Positions 18,280 to 27,172 of a stretch of DNA of 64,000 bases are shown here, in pieces. Below the pieces are notes generated by a model, which saw only the letters and a program-made list of their open reading frames with translations, was not told the origin of the DNA and made no database searches. The DNA comes from Stieleria neptunia. GTDB taxonomy: Bacteria > Planctomycetota > Planctomycetia > Pirellulales > Pirellulaceae. The stretch covers positions 6,692,938 to 6,756,937 of the forward strand of contig NZ_CP037423.1 in assembly GCF_007754155.1 (NCBI RefSeq). The letters are read 5' to 3'. A program made the translations under genes and the position numbers. How positions within the stretch are numbered: position 1 is the first letter of the stretch; each line of letters begins with the position of its first letter.

Positions 18280-18894
18280 GTGACTGAACCAACCGTGGTG
18301 GTGGTCGATGACGACCAAGCCGCACTGCACTCGTTAGCTTTTCTGATCGAGTCGATGAACATCAAGGTGCAGACGTTCGATCGGCCCAAGGAATTCCTGC
18401 AGAATTTTGACCCCTCGGTCCCAGGATGTCTGGTGCTGGATGTCCGAATGCCCGAAATGAATGGGCTGGACCTGCAGGCGGAATTGGAAAAGTGGGATTA
18501 CATTCCGCCGATTATTTTTGTGTCCGGCCACGGCGACATCCCGATGAGTGTTCGCGCCATCAAGGCGGGTGCGATCGATTTTCTGCAGAAACCGATCAAG
18601 GACCAGATCCTTTTGGATCGAATCAACGAAGCGATTCAGATCGACAAGCACGCTCGCGAATCGATGCCACCGTGCAAGGAGTTTTCAGATCGGGTGTCAC
18701 GGCTGACCAGCCGCGAGCGCGAAGTGATGGAGCTGCTGGTTCAAGGCCGCTCCCTCAAGCAGATTTCGATCGAATTTGGCATCTCATTCCAAACCGTTTC
18801 CAAGCACCGCGCCCGGGTCTTGGACAAGTTGGAAGTTGGCAACGATGTCGAACTTGTGCGTCTGTGTCTAGGGCACGAACAATCGACGGACTAG
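18280..18894 (+). CDS. FixJ/NarL-type response regulator, orphan
   Basis: 204 residues from GTG 18280, chosen because AAGGAGCA (18267-18274) lies just upstream and the receiver fold begins at once (TEPTVVVVDDDQAAL). The receiver has the acidic pair DDD at 10-12, phospho-acceptor D54 in LVLDVRMPEMNG, the Ser in VSGHGD and the Lys in QKPIKDQ. The C-terminal LuxR-type helix-turn-helix runs from LTSREREVMELLVQGRS to QTVSKHRARVLDKL. It should be a transcription regulator activated by phosphorylation. No histidine kinase gene is within the window, so the partner is unknown. REP-B begins 31 bp after the stop. Confidence 0.93.
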   Translation: MTEPTVVVVDDDQAALHSLAFLIESMNIKVQTFDRPKEFLQNFDPSVPGCLVLDVRMPEMNGLDLQAELEKWDYIPPIIFVSGHGDIPMSVRAIKAGAIDFLQKPIKDQILLDRINEAIQIDKHARESMPPCKEFSDRVSRLTSREREVMELLVQGRSLKQISIEFGISFQTVSKHRARVLDKLEVGNDVELVRLCLGHEQSTD

Positions 18895-18924
18895 TGCTTC
18901 GTCAACTTTTATTCTTAGGGTACC

Positions 18925-19002
18925 GCGGAAAAGGGGTCAGGTACCAAAAATGCGAAGCACCCTGCGGGCCATTTGGTTTTTGGTACCTGACCCCTTTTCC
19001 GC
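18925..19002. repeat. REP-B hairpin repeat, copy 1
   Basis: Perfect 26-bp arms (18925-18950 and 18977-19002) containing AAAAGGGGTCAGGTACC, with a 26-nt loop carrying GCGAAGCACCCTGCGGGCC. An identical 78-bp copy is at 44120-44197, and both are preceded by GTCAACTTTTA. Repeats with the GGGGTCAGGTACC core are known around REP-associated (RAYT) transposases, but none is encoded in this window. The rest of 18895-19723 holds REP-A copy 2, a 10-bp perfect hairpin at 19381-19410 and the left 35-bp inverted repeat. Confidence 0.92.
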
Positions 19003-19098
19003 TCGACACAGTTGTAAAGTCACCCTCCTGGCAGGGACGTCGATTGAATCCGTGGCGGAGTTGATCGTAGCGGAAGTCGTCAACGGGCTGTCGTTTTT

Positions 19099-19166
19099 GT
19101 GAGCCGCGGGCGCGTAAGCGGCCGGGCACTGCGACGCTGCCCGAGGCCTTACGGCCAGCGGCTCAC
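19099..19166 (-). repeat. REP-A repeat, copy 2
   Basis: A 68-bp palindromic unit, reverse relative to copy 1, running from GTGAGCCGC to GCGGCTCAC with CGTAAGCGGCCGGGC in the left arm and GAGGCCTTACGGCC in the right. It is flanked by AGACTCAGCAGATCCCAAC, the complement of the GATCTGCTGAGTC flank seen in copy 5. Confidence 0.85.
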
Positions 19167-19261
19167 CATAGACTCAGCAGATCCCAACTAAATCGACAGC
19201 CCGTCAAGACTTTCGCAAGCCGCCGGCCCTCTCTGGTGTTTGCTTGCTGCGCAAACGCCGT

Positions 19262-19296
19262 CTCTCCCAGAGGGAGTTCTTCGTGGATTTTAGTGG
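19262..19296 (+). repeat. Left 35-bp inverted repeat outside the IS110 gene
   Basis: Begins CTCTCCCAGAGGGAG and ends TTCGTGGATTTTAGTGG. Its inverted partner is at 21253-21287 (31 of 35 positions match). The pair encloses the IS110-type transposase gene and ~460 bp of leader, but IS110 elements normally lack terminal inverted repeats, so these may be ends of an older element or dispersed repeats into which the IS went. Confidence 0.75.
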
Positions 19297-19723
19297 CTAA
19301 TCGCTCAGGACCCAGGTTTTTCGAGGCATTGCTGCGATGTCCGAATGGGGAGAGCGAGGACAAACGCTCGGTTCAAACGACCCTCCGCCGACACGGGGGC
19401 CGGCGGAGGGCACGAAGCACCTTCGGCGCATCGCAGATTAGGTGATTCCTTGGCGGGTTGCTCCTCAGCCGCCGCAGGCCACAAGTGACCAAATGATTCC
19501 GAGGAACTGGGTGTGAGGATTATCATGTCGGATACGCGGCGGGTCGTGGAGGCCGTTCTCTACGTGGTGCTTCGTGCCCGCTTCTCAGCCTGGTCCCGGG
19601 AGTTTGCTTGAAAATGACATTGGTGGCTCGCCTCACGGCGTTGACCCCGTTTGAGAGAATAACAGAGCCCTACTCCCGCGCCTGCCGCGTTTTTCCGTTG
19701 AAGTCACCTTTCGGAGTTCCGCC

Positions 19724-21121
19724 ATGGCCAAGAAGAAATCCTCTGGGAAACCTAAGCGTCGATCACGTGGTGGGTTTCCGATTGACAACGCACCCGTTCC
19801 ACAATCACTTGACACAATCAACTTGAACGCTGCCGGCATCGATATTGGTTCGACCCAGCACTATGTTGCCGTGCCCTCCGATCGCGACTCATCACACGTT
19901 CGCTGCTTCGGCACCTTTACATCCGATCTGGCGTCGCTCGCAGATTGGTTGGAAGAGTGCGGAATCAAAACGATTGCAATGGAGTCAACAGGGGTCTATT
20001 GGATTCCAGTTTTCGAGCTTCTCGAAGCCAGGGGGTTTGAAGTGAAGCTTGTTGAGCCTGGCAAGCTGAAGAGCGTTCCTGGCCGAAAAACGGATGTCTT
20101 GGATTGCCAGTGGATCCAGCAGCTTCACACATACGGTTTGCTGGCCGGATCGTTTCGACCGGATTCGGCAATTTGTGTTCTGCGTTCTTACATGCGGCAA
20201 CGAGCCATGCTCGTCGCCAACGCGAGCGAGCATATCCAACGGATGCAGAAGGCGATGATGGAAATGAATGTCCAGCTCCATCACGTCATTTCGGACATCA
20301 CCGGCACCACTGGCCTTGCCATTTTGGATGCCATTGTTGCGGGCAGTCGAGACCCGCACCTACTCGCAAAACTTCGCGATCCAAGGTGCAAAAATGACGA
20401 GTCGACGATCGCGAAAGCTCTGGAAGGCAATTGGCGTGAAGAACATGTATTTGCGTTAAAACAGGCTCTGGAACTGTACCGTTTTTACGGTTCCAAACTG
20501 TCGGAAGTCGATTCCAAGCTTGAAGAACATTTGGGTACATTTTCCGACCGAAGTGACGGTGAGATTCTGCCGAAGCTGAAGGCTCCTAAAGCTGGAAGCA
20601 ATAGCCCCCGGTTCGATATGCGCAATCAGCTCTACCGGGTGCTGGGCGTCGACATGACGACCATTGATGGGATTAGCGGTCAATCCGCAATCACACTGAT
20701 TTCTGAAATCGGTACCGACATGAGTAGGTGGGCAACAGAGAAGCATTTCACTTCTTGGCTTTGCCTATGTCCGGGCAGTAAGAAGACAGGTGGGAAATTG
20801 CTCAGTGGTAAAACACGTACAAGTGCGAACCGAGCCGCCGCCGCACTTCGAACAGCCGCCGCGTCCCTGGCACGATCAAACTGCGCCTTAGGAGCGTTCT
20901 TTCGCAGGATCCGTTCCCGTCTTGGTTCACCCAAAGCGATCACGGCGACGGCCCACAAGCTCGCGAAAATAGTTTATGGGATGCTGAAGTACGGGAGGGA
21001 ATATGTCGATGTCGGCAACGACTATTACGAACAGCAATACAAGAAGCGAGCAATGGAAAACCTGGCGAAACGGGCAGCTGCACTCAACCTGCGAGTGGTC
21101 CCCAATGAACTAGCTGGGTAG
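19724..21121 (+). CDS. IS110 family transposase
   Basis: 465 residues. The N-terminal RuvC-like DEDD domain has D40 (AGIDIG), E87 (AMESTGVYW), and D124/D127 (KTDVLD). The C-terminal Transposase_20 domain has YRVLGVDMTTIDGISGQSA, then PGSKKTGGKLLSG with the region around the catalytic serine, and ends with KIVYGMLKYGREY. A basic ~35-residue N-terminal tail precedes the fold. IS110 recombinases cut without terminal inverted repeats and are guided by a bridge RNA from the element's own non-coding end; the ~120-460 bp upstream of this gene is the place to look. The frame is intact, so the element may be active. Element ends could not be set. Confidence 0.92.
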   Translation: MAKKKSSGKPKRRSRGGFPIDNAPVPQSLDTINLNAAGIDIGSTQHYVAVPSDRDSSHVRCFGTFTSDLASLADWLEECGIKTIAMESTGVYWIPVFELLEARGFEVKLVEPGKLKSVPGRKTDVLDCQWIQQLHTYGLLAGSFRPDSAICVLRSYMRQRAMLVANASEHIQRMQKAMMEMNVQLHHVISDITGTTGLAILDAIVAGSRDPHLLAKLRDPRCKNDESTIAKALEGNWREEHVFALKQALELYRFYGSKLSEVDSKLEEHLGTFSDRSDGEILPKLKAPKAGSNSPRFDMRNQLYRVLGVDMTTIDGISGQSAITLISEIGTDMSRWATEKHFTSWLCLCPGSKKTGGKLLSGKTRTSANRAAAALRTAAASLARSNCALGAFFRRIRSRLGSPKAITATAHKLAKIVYGMLKYGREYVDVGNDYYEQQYKKRAMENLAKRAAALNLRVVPNELAG

Positions 21122-21252
21122 GAAGTTCCTTGAGAGCAGAGCCCGCCTCCGCTTCACCTGGCTTCGCCATACTACCGAACAGAACTACCGAACAGAACTA
21201 TCGGACATCGCAGCCATCCCTCAAAAAACCTTCCCCGAGTATTCGAGAGCAC

Positions 21253-21287
21253 CCACTAAAATCCACGAAGACCCCCCAGTGGGAGAG
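21253..21287 (-). repeat. Right 35-bp inverted repeat outside the IS110 gene
   Basis: Begins CCACTAAAATCCACGAAG and ends GTGGGAGAG; inverted partner of 19262-19296. Just before it, at 21170-21204, a short tandem ACTACCGAACAGA motif occurs. From 21288 to 21432 nothing else is recognised. Confidence 0.75.
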
Positions 21288-21432
21288 AAACTAAATGGGT
21301 TGCCAGATCCTGCAGTAAAAGAATCGACGTCCCGCAGGAGCGGTCGAGCGCAGCGAGGGGAGGTCGAACGGTCAATCGCGGCATTCACTTCACTCTTGAT
21401 GGGCGCCCCCAAGCAACAAGCCTCCCCGCGAT

Positions 21433-22674
21433 TCACCGTTCCTCGGCTGCGATTCGTTCAAGCGTTTTGACGGCCTGGTTGGAAAGAAACGGATCCGGAT
21501 CGGCGGCCAACTTCGCCAACCACTCCTTGGACCGAGCGTCCGCAAGATCGCGTGCCAACGAGACGGCGGTCCGTCGCAACGGCAATTGCTGGGGCGCCGT
21601 TTCGGTCGCCGCGTAGGCCAACAGCGGGATGGCCCCCGCGGGGCCGAGGCGACGAATTTGGGTTTCGTTGAGGTGCATCGCTTTGGTTTTTCCAATCGGC
21701 GCGAGCAATTCCGACAGGGCGTCGACCAGTTCACGGTCGATCGGATCACCGATGGCCAACAACGGCAATTGCCAGACCTTGGATGGGGAATCCGACGTCG
21801 GTTTTCGCTCCACGTTCTGCTCGACGTCAACGGAGACGGTTTCGCCCGGTTGCACGGCGTAACCGTTCGCCCCCACGGTCATCTGGGCGGGCGGGTTTCG
21901 CAGCGAATTGGAATCGCATGACGCGACGTAGTTCTCGACGCTGCATTGAAACTCCGAGGAACTGGGACAGGCCATCGACGCGATGATGGGAGTCGTTTTC
22001 TGTCGCAGTGCGAAATCAATTTCGATCTCACGATCCTCCGGAGCCAGACACCAAATCTGGCCCTTGACCAATTCGATCTCGGTCGTGTCATGCAAGACGA
22101 CTTCCCCCGCTTCATTCAGACGGATCTTTCCCTGATCCGACGTCTGCAATTCACACAGCACGGTTGCCTGAGTCCGTAAACGGGAGCCCTTGGCGATCGG
22201 CGTCGCATCGGAATGATTGATGGAATTCCATGCCGAACTGCCCGGATGCTGCACTTGCACGGTCCCGGTCGCACGGATCAAGGTCGCCACAATCGGGGAG
22301 TTGGTTGCCGGCCGGAAAGGAACTCCGTCGTCGAGTGTCCAAGGAACGCGATTGCGAACCACAAACGCAGCGACCAACAAACAGACGGCGGTGGCAAGGC
22401 CTACGACCACCCAGGTCGATCGCCTCGTCCGATGACCGGTCGGACAAGCAACGAAATGCCGTGCGGGCGATTCGATCGCGGCGACCGCCTGCTCCACGCC
22501 CTCGAGACGCAGCGCCGATCGGAGCTGCGTGTCCAAGGCATTCAGCGATTCCCAGTCGCGATGACACGCTCCGCATTGACTCAGGTGGCCGCGCACCGCG
22601 TCGGCTTGCTCATCCGTCAATTCTTGGTCCATCAGCGGGCCGAGCAATGAACGCGTTTGTTCGCATGACATCAT
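21433..22674 (-). CDS. Anti-sigma factor with zinc-binding N-terminus
   Basis: 413 residues. The cytoplasmic N-terminus has the zf-HC2/ZAS pattern HLSQCGAC (His-X3-Cys-X2-Cys) within the first 40 residues, then one membrane segment near residues 88-106 (WVVVGLATAVCLLVAAFVV) and a large outer part with a FecR-like beta-rich stretch (GTVQVQHPGSSAWNSI; SRLRTQATVLCELQTSDQGKIRLNEAGEVVL) and a helical C-terminus. It should hold the sigma factor at the membrane until a signal arrives. The start overlaps the sigma stop in ATGA, so the two are translationally coupled. Confidence 0.85.
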   Translation of the reverse strand: MMSCEQTRSLLGPLMDQELTDEQADAVRGHLSQCGACHRDWESLNALDTQLRSALRLEGVEQAVAAIESPARHFVACPTGHRTRRSTWVVVGLATAVCLLVAAFVVRNRVPWTLDDGVPFRPATNSPIVATLIRATGTVQVQHPGSSAWNSINHSDATPIAKGSRLRTQATVLCELQTSDQGKIRLNEAGEVVLHDTTEIELVKGQIWCLAPEDREIEIDFALRQKTTPIIASMACPSSSEFQCSVENYVASCDSNSLRNPPAQMTVGANGYAVQPGETVSVDVEQNVERKPTSDSPSKVWQLPLLAIGDPIDRELVDALSELLAPIGKTKAMHLNETQIRRLGPAGAIPLLAYAATETAPQQLPLRRTAVSLARDLADARSKEWLAKLAADPDPFLSNQAVKTLERIAAEER

Positions 22675-23195
22675 GGTGCACCTCCCGTTGTGGTCAATTC
22701 GGATTTGAGCGTTTGTCGAGCGCGATTGAGACGGTCACACACCGTCGATCGTGCGATGCCCAGCCACGCGGCGATCTGGTCGTACGTCATGCTCTCGTAG
22801 TAGTACAACAAGATGATCTCGCGTTGCGACTGGGGCAGAGCACGGATCAATCGCATCAGGTGTTCTCGTTGATCACGGTCGGCGGCCGGGTCTGGGGGCG
22901 CTTCGTGCGGAAGGGCGTGAACGTCGACCGGATCGGTGCGGCGTATCTGTTGGCGGCGAATCATGTCGACACAGACGTTGTGTGCGATCCTTCGTAACCA
23001 ACCTCCGACCGCGTCATGCGTACGGAGTTCGGGGAAATGCTTGATCGCCCGAGCGAAGGTTTCTTGCACCGCGTCTTCGCTATCGGAATCGGAAATCAAC
23101 CGCGCCTGGCAAAACGCGTAAATCCGTCGGTACCAATGTTGGACGTCCAACCGGTTCGGCGAGGTTTCGCTGGTCTTCCCCGACGTCGAAGCCAT
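22671..23195 (-). CDS. ECF-type RNA polymerase sigma factor
   Basis: 174 residues from ATG 23195. Region 2 contains DSEDAVQETFARAIKHFPEL and the DNA-contacting WLRRIAHNVCVDMIRR; region 4 contains LPQSQREIILLYYYESMTYDQIAAWLGIARSTVCDRLNRARQTL. It would direct polymerase to a small regulon, often including its own promoter. The open frame extends to 23450 but the added N-terminus is unlike any sigma factor and runs into the divergent promoter region. A clear ribosome-binding site was not found, so the start is tentative. Confidence 0.9.
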   Translation of the reverse strand: MASTSGKTSETSPNRLDVQHWYRRIYAFCQARLISDSDSEDAVQETFARAIKHFPELRTHDAVGGWLRRIAHNVCVDMIRRQQIRRTDPVDVHALPHEAPPDPAADRDQREHLMRLIRALPQSQREIILLYYYESMTYDQIAAWLGIARSTVCDRLNRARQTLKSELTTTGGAP

Positions 23196-23425
23196 CGGGG
23201 TGGAGTTGTTGTTCAATGGCGGCGGACGCGATTTCGAAGGGCGGTTGTCTAACAGACGATTGAGGGAACGACGCAGACCGGGATGTTCTTGGAAAATGTC
23301 AAAAGAATGTTTTTTGGCGGGTGACGGTGGTTTTCGCCCGTCCGTCACCGGTGCTCGTGCGACTGGAACAATGTAGCCCCAATCACCTTCAACCGGCCTG
23401 TTCGATTTTCCAACGGAGCGATGCC

Positions 23426-24778
23426 ATGCGTAAGTTTCTTGTTTTTTCACTGGTCATCACGCTCGTCGCCGTGTTTGCCTTCCAGACACGCCGGTCGTCC
23501 GCAGAGCTTGACTCGACCGACGACGGCAACTTGATCGTCCACGAATGGGGAACGTTCACCACATTCTCCGGCAGCGATGGCGTGTTCCTCGATTTTCGGC
23601 CGCTGGCCGCCGAGCACAGTGATTTGCCGGCCTATGTGCTCGACCGTGGCTCCTTTTCCCCCCTCTTCTATCCCTCGAAACAACGATTGTGGGGACGGGT
23701 GCGGATGGAAACACCGGTCACCTACTTCTACACCGATCGCGTTCGGACCGTCAACGTGCGCGTCGATTTCCCCGCAGGCCTGCTGACGGAGTTCTATCCG
23801 CCGGTCCAATCGATGCAGCCTGCGATCGACCCGCAGAACATCTTCGGTAAAGGAGAATCGATCGGTGACTCGAGCTTGGATTGGGGACAGGTCGACCTGA
23901 TCCCGATCCGGCAATTGGTGCCCAACCTCGCCGACAGCGACAAACGGGAAACCATCGCCGACGACCTGGTCCAACGTCTGTTGCCGCATGGCGTGAACGA
24001 ACAACACTACGCCGAAGCGCGTGCGACCGATTCGGCACTCCTGCACGTCCGCGGAAAAACAGGCAGCCACAAACCCGAATCGGGCCACTTTGAGAAGTTT
24101 CTGTTCTATCGCGGAGTCGGCAAGTTTCAGCTACCGATCTCCGCCCGCTACCAACGTTCATCGATCGCGCTGGCCAACGACGGCAACTTGCCGATCCGAT
24201 CCGCGATCTTGATTGACGTCGACGGCAACACGATCAATGCGTCAAAACTCTCTCGTGTCGATTCCGGCCAGACATTGAGTTTTGAACAAGCCCGTCCGGT
24301 CAGCGAACAAGAGTTGTCCGAGATGGTGCACGAAAGTCTGGTTGCGGAGGGGCTCTACGAAAAGGAAGCCGCATCGATGGTCAAGACTTGGCAACACTCG
24401 TGGTTCACCGAAAATGGAACCCGTATTCTGTACATGGTGCCCTCATCGATCACCGACGAATTGTTGCCGCTGCATGTGACCCCGACACCCGATGAAACGC
24501 TTCGCGTTCTCGTCGGACGGATGGAGATCATGTCGCCCCAGGCCGAACAACAGATGATTGAAGTGGTCGCACAAAGCGTCCGCGATCGTGCCACGCACCT
24601 TGCCGACCAGAAACGGCATGCGACCAAGTTGCCGTACACCATCCCCACGGCGGTCCGTGACTTCGGACGGATGGCCGAGCCGGCCCTGGTCCGGGTCAGC
24701 AAGATCGCCCGCGACGAGGAGATTCGCAACGAGGCAACACGCCTTGCGCGACAGTTTCAACAGGCGTCGATCCAATAG
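23426..24778 (+). CDS. Secreted protein of unknown function, HEWGTFTTF type
   Basis: 450 residues from ATG 23426, with GGAG at 23415-23418. A signal peptide is evident (MRKFLVFSLVITLVAVFAF, cleavage near RSSAEL). The mature protein opens LIVHEWGTFTTFSGSDG, a motif familiar from uncharacterised planctomycete exported proteins, and continues with beta-strand-rich sequence (YFYTDRVRTVNVRVDFPAGL) and a helical C-terminus. No catalytic motif is recognised. It is divergent from the sigma/anti-sigma pair across ~230 bp and is a natural candidate target of that sigma factor; this is inference. Confidence 0.75.
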   Translation: MRKFLVFSLVITLVAVFAFQTRRSSAELDSTDDGNLIVHEWGTFTTFSGSDGVFLDFRPLAAEHSDLPAYVLDRGSFSPLFYPSKQRLWGRVRMETPVTYFYTDRVRTVNVRVDFPAGLLTEFYPPVQSMQPAIDPQNIFGKGESIGDSSLDWGQVDLIPIRQLVPNLADSDKRETIADDLVQRLLPHGVNEQHYAEARATDSALLHVRGKTGSHKPESGHFEKFLFYRGVGKFQLPISARYQRSSIALANDGNLPIRSAILIDVDGNTINASKLSRVDSGQTLSFEQARPVSEQELSEMVHESLVAEGLYEKEAASMVKTWQHSWFTENGTRILYMVPSSITDELLPLHVTPTPDETLRVLVGRMEIMSPQAEQQMIEVVAQSVRDRATHLADQKRHATKLPYTIPTAVRDFGRMAEPALVRVSKIARDEEIRNEATRLARQFQQASIQ

Positions 24779-24910
24779 CTCGGCCGGAACGTTGTTCGCG
24801 AGCCGTCCGGTCGCAACCTAAAACACCGGTGGGCTCGCGCCCAAAACCGCAAACCCGTCCCGCGCCCCCTCGGTCGATCATCTGCTCCCCCCGCATCGAT
24901 TGCCGGAACC

Positions 24911-24932
24911 CCTTGTGAAAAAGCTCACAAGG
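24911..24932. promoter_or_regulatory. CRP/FNR- or Rex-like palindrome upstream of the beta-oxidation operon
   Basis: CCTTGTGA-AAAAGC-TCACAAGG: perfect 8-bp arms around 6 nt. The inner TGTGA-N6-TCACA equals the CRP consensus spacing, and TTGTGAA-N4-CTCACAA differs from the Rex consensus at one position. It lies ~375 bp before the acyl-CoA ligase ATG (25307), with AT-rich DNA (24945-24975) just downstream. It could also be a plain hairpin, although no U-tract follows. The rest of 24779-25306 shows no gene. Confidence 0.4.
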
Positions 24933-25306
24933 AGGGACGCACTCCCCTTAACTACTTTTTAAGGTATTTTACTTGCCTTTGAAGCGTCCCGGCGTATGAT
25001 TCATTGCGTGAAGTGGGCGGCAATTTCGGCTCGGTTGCTGCCGTCCGGCTTGACGGTGAAGCGGTGCCCCCAGGGGCAGCGACGCCGCGTCAACGCAAAC
25101 TTTTCTCACTCTCCGCAGGGCTTCGTTTCGCCGACCACATCGGATGGTCACGCCAACCGTTGGCGAGCGAAACGGGGCTCTCCTCGGGCCGATTCGGCGA
25201 CCCAATCGGAGCGCCGAATGGCGCGGTCGTGTCGACCGACCAGGTTGATACCGCGCAGAGATCACCCGTCCAGGGATGGTGGCCTTTTCCGAGGGGAGAA
25301 CCAGTC

Positions 25307-27163
25307 ATGGTTGGACCGAGCGGAAACGATCAACCGACTTCGGCATCGAATGATGCCAAGGACCGATTGATCCGTCCTAGTGCTGACGAATTGGGGGCGT
25401 TGCGCGAACGGGTCGGCGAAGAACGCCGATCGTCGGCGCTTCATTCGGCGCGTGGTTTGTCGAGCTATCGCAATTGTCCCGCCTTCGGGTTGTTACAACA
25501 CGCCGCCGAACAGCTGCCCGACCGATTGGCGTTGATTTATGGAAACGCCCGTTGGACGTACCGCGATTTAAATTCGGACGCGGTCCGCGCCGCAGCGATG
25601 CTGCAACGCTTGGGCGTTCGTCCGGGTGATCGTGTCGGATTGTTATTGCCCAACGTTCCCGAATATATCATCGCCGCCAACGCAATCTGGCGTGCCGGCG
25701 GCATCGTGTTGGCAATCAGTCCGCTGATGGTTCCCGGAGAAGTCGATGCGTTGCTGCGAAAAACCAAGTGTCGACACGTCATCTGTTTGGATCTGCTGTC
25801 CAACCTCCTCCCCGATTCATCGAGCAAAGAACCGGGGCGTGAATCTCCGCTTCGAACGACGTTGTTGGTTTCGATCCGCAAACAGTTGCCCGCGCATGAA
25901 CAACTCGGGTACCTGATCAAACGTGGTTACCAATGGTTGCAAGCGCGGCCACAAAGCTCAAGCAATCGTGTCGGCTGGTTTTGGGAAGAGATCTCGACGA
26001 TCGAACGCGCTTGGCAGCCGATCACGATCGACCCGGCTTCGGATCCCGCCTACATCCTGCCGACCGGTGGCACGACCGGATCCCCCAAGGCGGTGACGTT
26101 GAGTCACCAGAACCTGGTCGCCAACGCTTGGCAACAATACGTCTGGACTCGGCGTTCCTTCGGCGAGGAAACGATGCTGGGTGTGTTGCCGTTTTTCCAC
26201 AGCTACGGCATGTCGGCGACGGTGATGGGCGGCGCGGCGATGGCGGCAACGCTGGTGTTGCACCATCGTTTCAACACGAACAAGACGATCCAATTGATCG
26301 AGACGCATCGACCGAGTGTGTTTCATGCCGTCCCGGCGATGCTGGTGGCGATGAACGCCCGACTGCGTGAATTTCCGAGCGACAAATTGGATTCGTTGCG
26401 TTGGATCATTTCCGGGGGGGCGTCGTTGGAGGAATCCGTGGCCCGTGAATTCACGGAGCACTGTCGCCATGGGCACGACGAAAACCAACACCAAGGGCCC
26501 CAAGTCGTGGAAGGATTCGGGCTCAGCGAAGCGTCGCCGGTGACCCATGTCGGCCACTTGTTCCACGAACCGATCTATGGCCGAATCGGATTGCCGTTGC
26601 CAATGACGGAATGTCGGATCGTGGATGCCAATGCCGACACCGATGCCGACATCAATGCCGGTGAACCGGAAACCATCGTTGCCGACGGAGAGGTCGGCGA
26701 GTTATGCGTTCGTGGCCCACAGGTGATGCTCGGTTATTGGGGCGACCACGACGCGACTCGCCTGGCGATTCGAGACGGCTGGCTGCACACCGGAGATTTG
26801 GCGATCCGGCATGACGATGGCTGGTACAGCATCGTGGGCCGAAAAAAGGACTTGATCATCACGTCGGGCTTCAACGTGTACCCGAGCGAAGTCGAGTCGG
26901 TGTTGTGCCTCGCGGAAAACGTCAAGGATGCAGCGGTCGTCGCCATGCCGGACGAGGTTCGCGGCGAGGCGGTCCACGCTTTTATCGTCACCGTCGATGG
27001 TTCGCCCCCCGACATCGAAGCGTTGGAAGAGCACTGTCGCAATCACCTTTCGGCACACAAACGGCCGCGGGCATACACCCATTGTCCCGACGATTTGCCG
27101 CGCAACTTTTTGGGCAAGGTGATCCGGCGCGAGCTGCGCGAGACACAGGCAATCGACAACTAG
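25307..27163 (+). CDS. AMP-dependent fatty acyl-CoA ligase
   Basis: 618 residues. ATG 25307 follows GAGGGGAGAA; the frame is open to 25004 but that part has no family character. ANL-superfamily motifs: P-loop ILPTGGTTGSPKAVTLSH, VEGFGLSEASPVTHVG (A5-like), and the C-terminal hinge HTGDLAIRHDDGWYSIVGRKKDLIITSGFNVYPSEVE, followed by the catalytic Lys region NFLGKVIRRELR. It activates fatty acids with ATP and CoA. First gene of a beta-oxidation operon: the thiolase gene starts 9 bp after its stop. Chain-length preference is unknown; a fatty-acyl-AMP role is less likely beside FadI/FadJ-type genes. Confidence 0.88.
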   Translation: MVGPSGNDQPTSASNDAKDRLIRPSADELGALRERVGEERRSSALHSARGLSSYRNCPAFGLLQHAAEQLPDRLALIYGNARWTYRDLNSDAVRAAAMLQRLGVRPGDRVGLLLPNVPEYIIAANAIWRAGGIVLAISPLMVPGEVDALLRKTKCRHVICLDLLSNLLPDSSSKEPGRESPLRTTLLVSIRKQLPAHEQLGYLIKRGYQWLQARPQSSSNRVGWFWEEISTIERAWQPITIDPASDPAYILPTGGTTGSPKAVTLSHQNLVANAWQQYVWTRRSFGEETMLGVLPFFHSYGMSATVMGGAAMAATLVLHHRFNTNKTIQLIETHRPSVFHAVPAMLVAMNARLREFPSDKLDSLRWIISGGASLEESVAREFTEHCRHGHDENQHQGPQVVEGFGLSEASPVTHVGHLFHEPIYGRIGLPLPMTECRIVDANADTDADINAGEPETIVADGEVGELCVRGPQVMLGYWGDHDATRLAIRDGWLHTGDLAIRHDDGWYSIVGRKKDLIITSGFNVYPSEVESVLCLAENVKDAAVVAMPDEVRGEAVHAFIVTVDGSPPDIEALEEHCRNHLSAHKRPRAYTHCPDDLPRNFLGKVIRRELRETQAIDN

Positions 27164-27172
27164 GAGCATGCG

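Noticed and set aside
19370..19412. tRNA-like arm (GGTTCAAAC)
   Set aside because: The remaining arms cannot be placed; the region is a simple hairpin, CCCTCCGCCG/CGGCGGAGGG.
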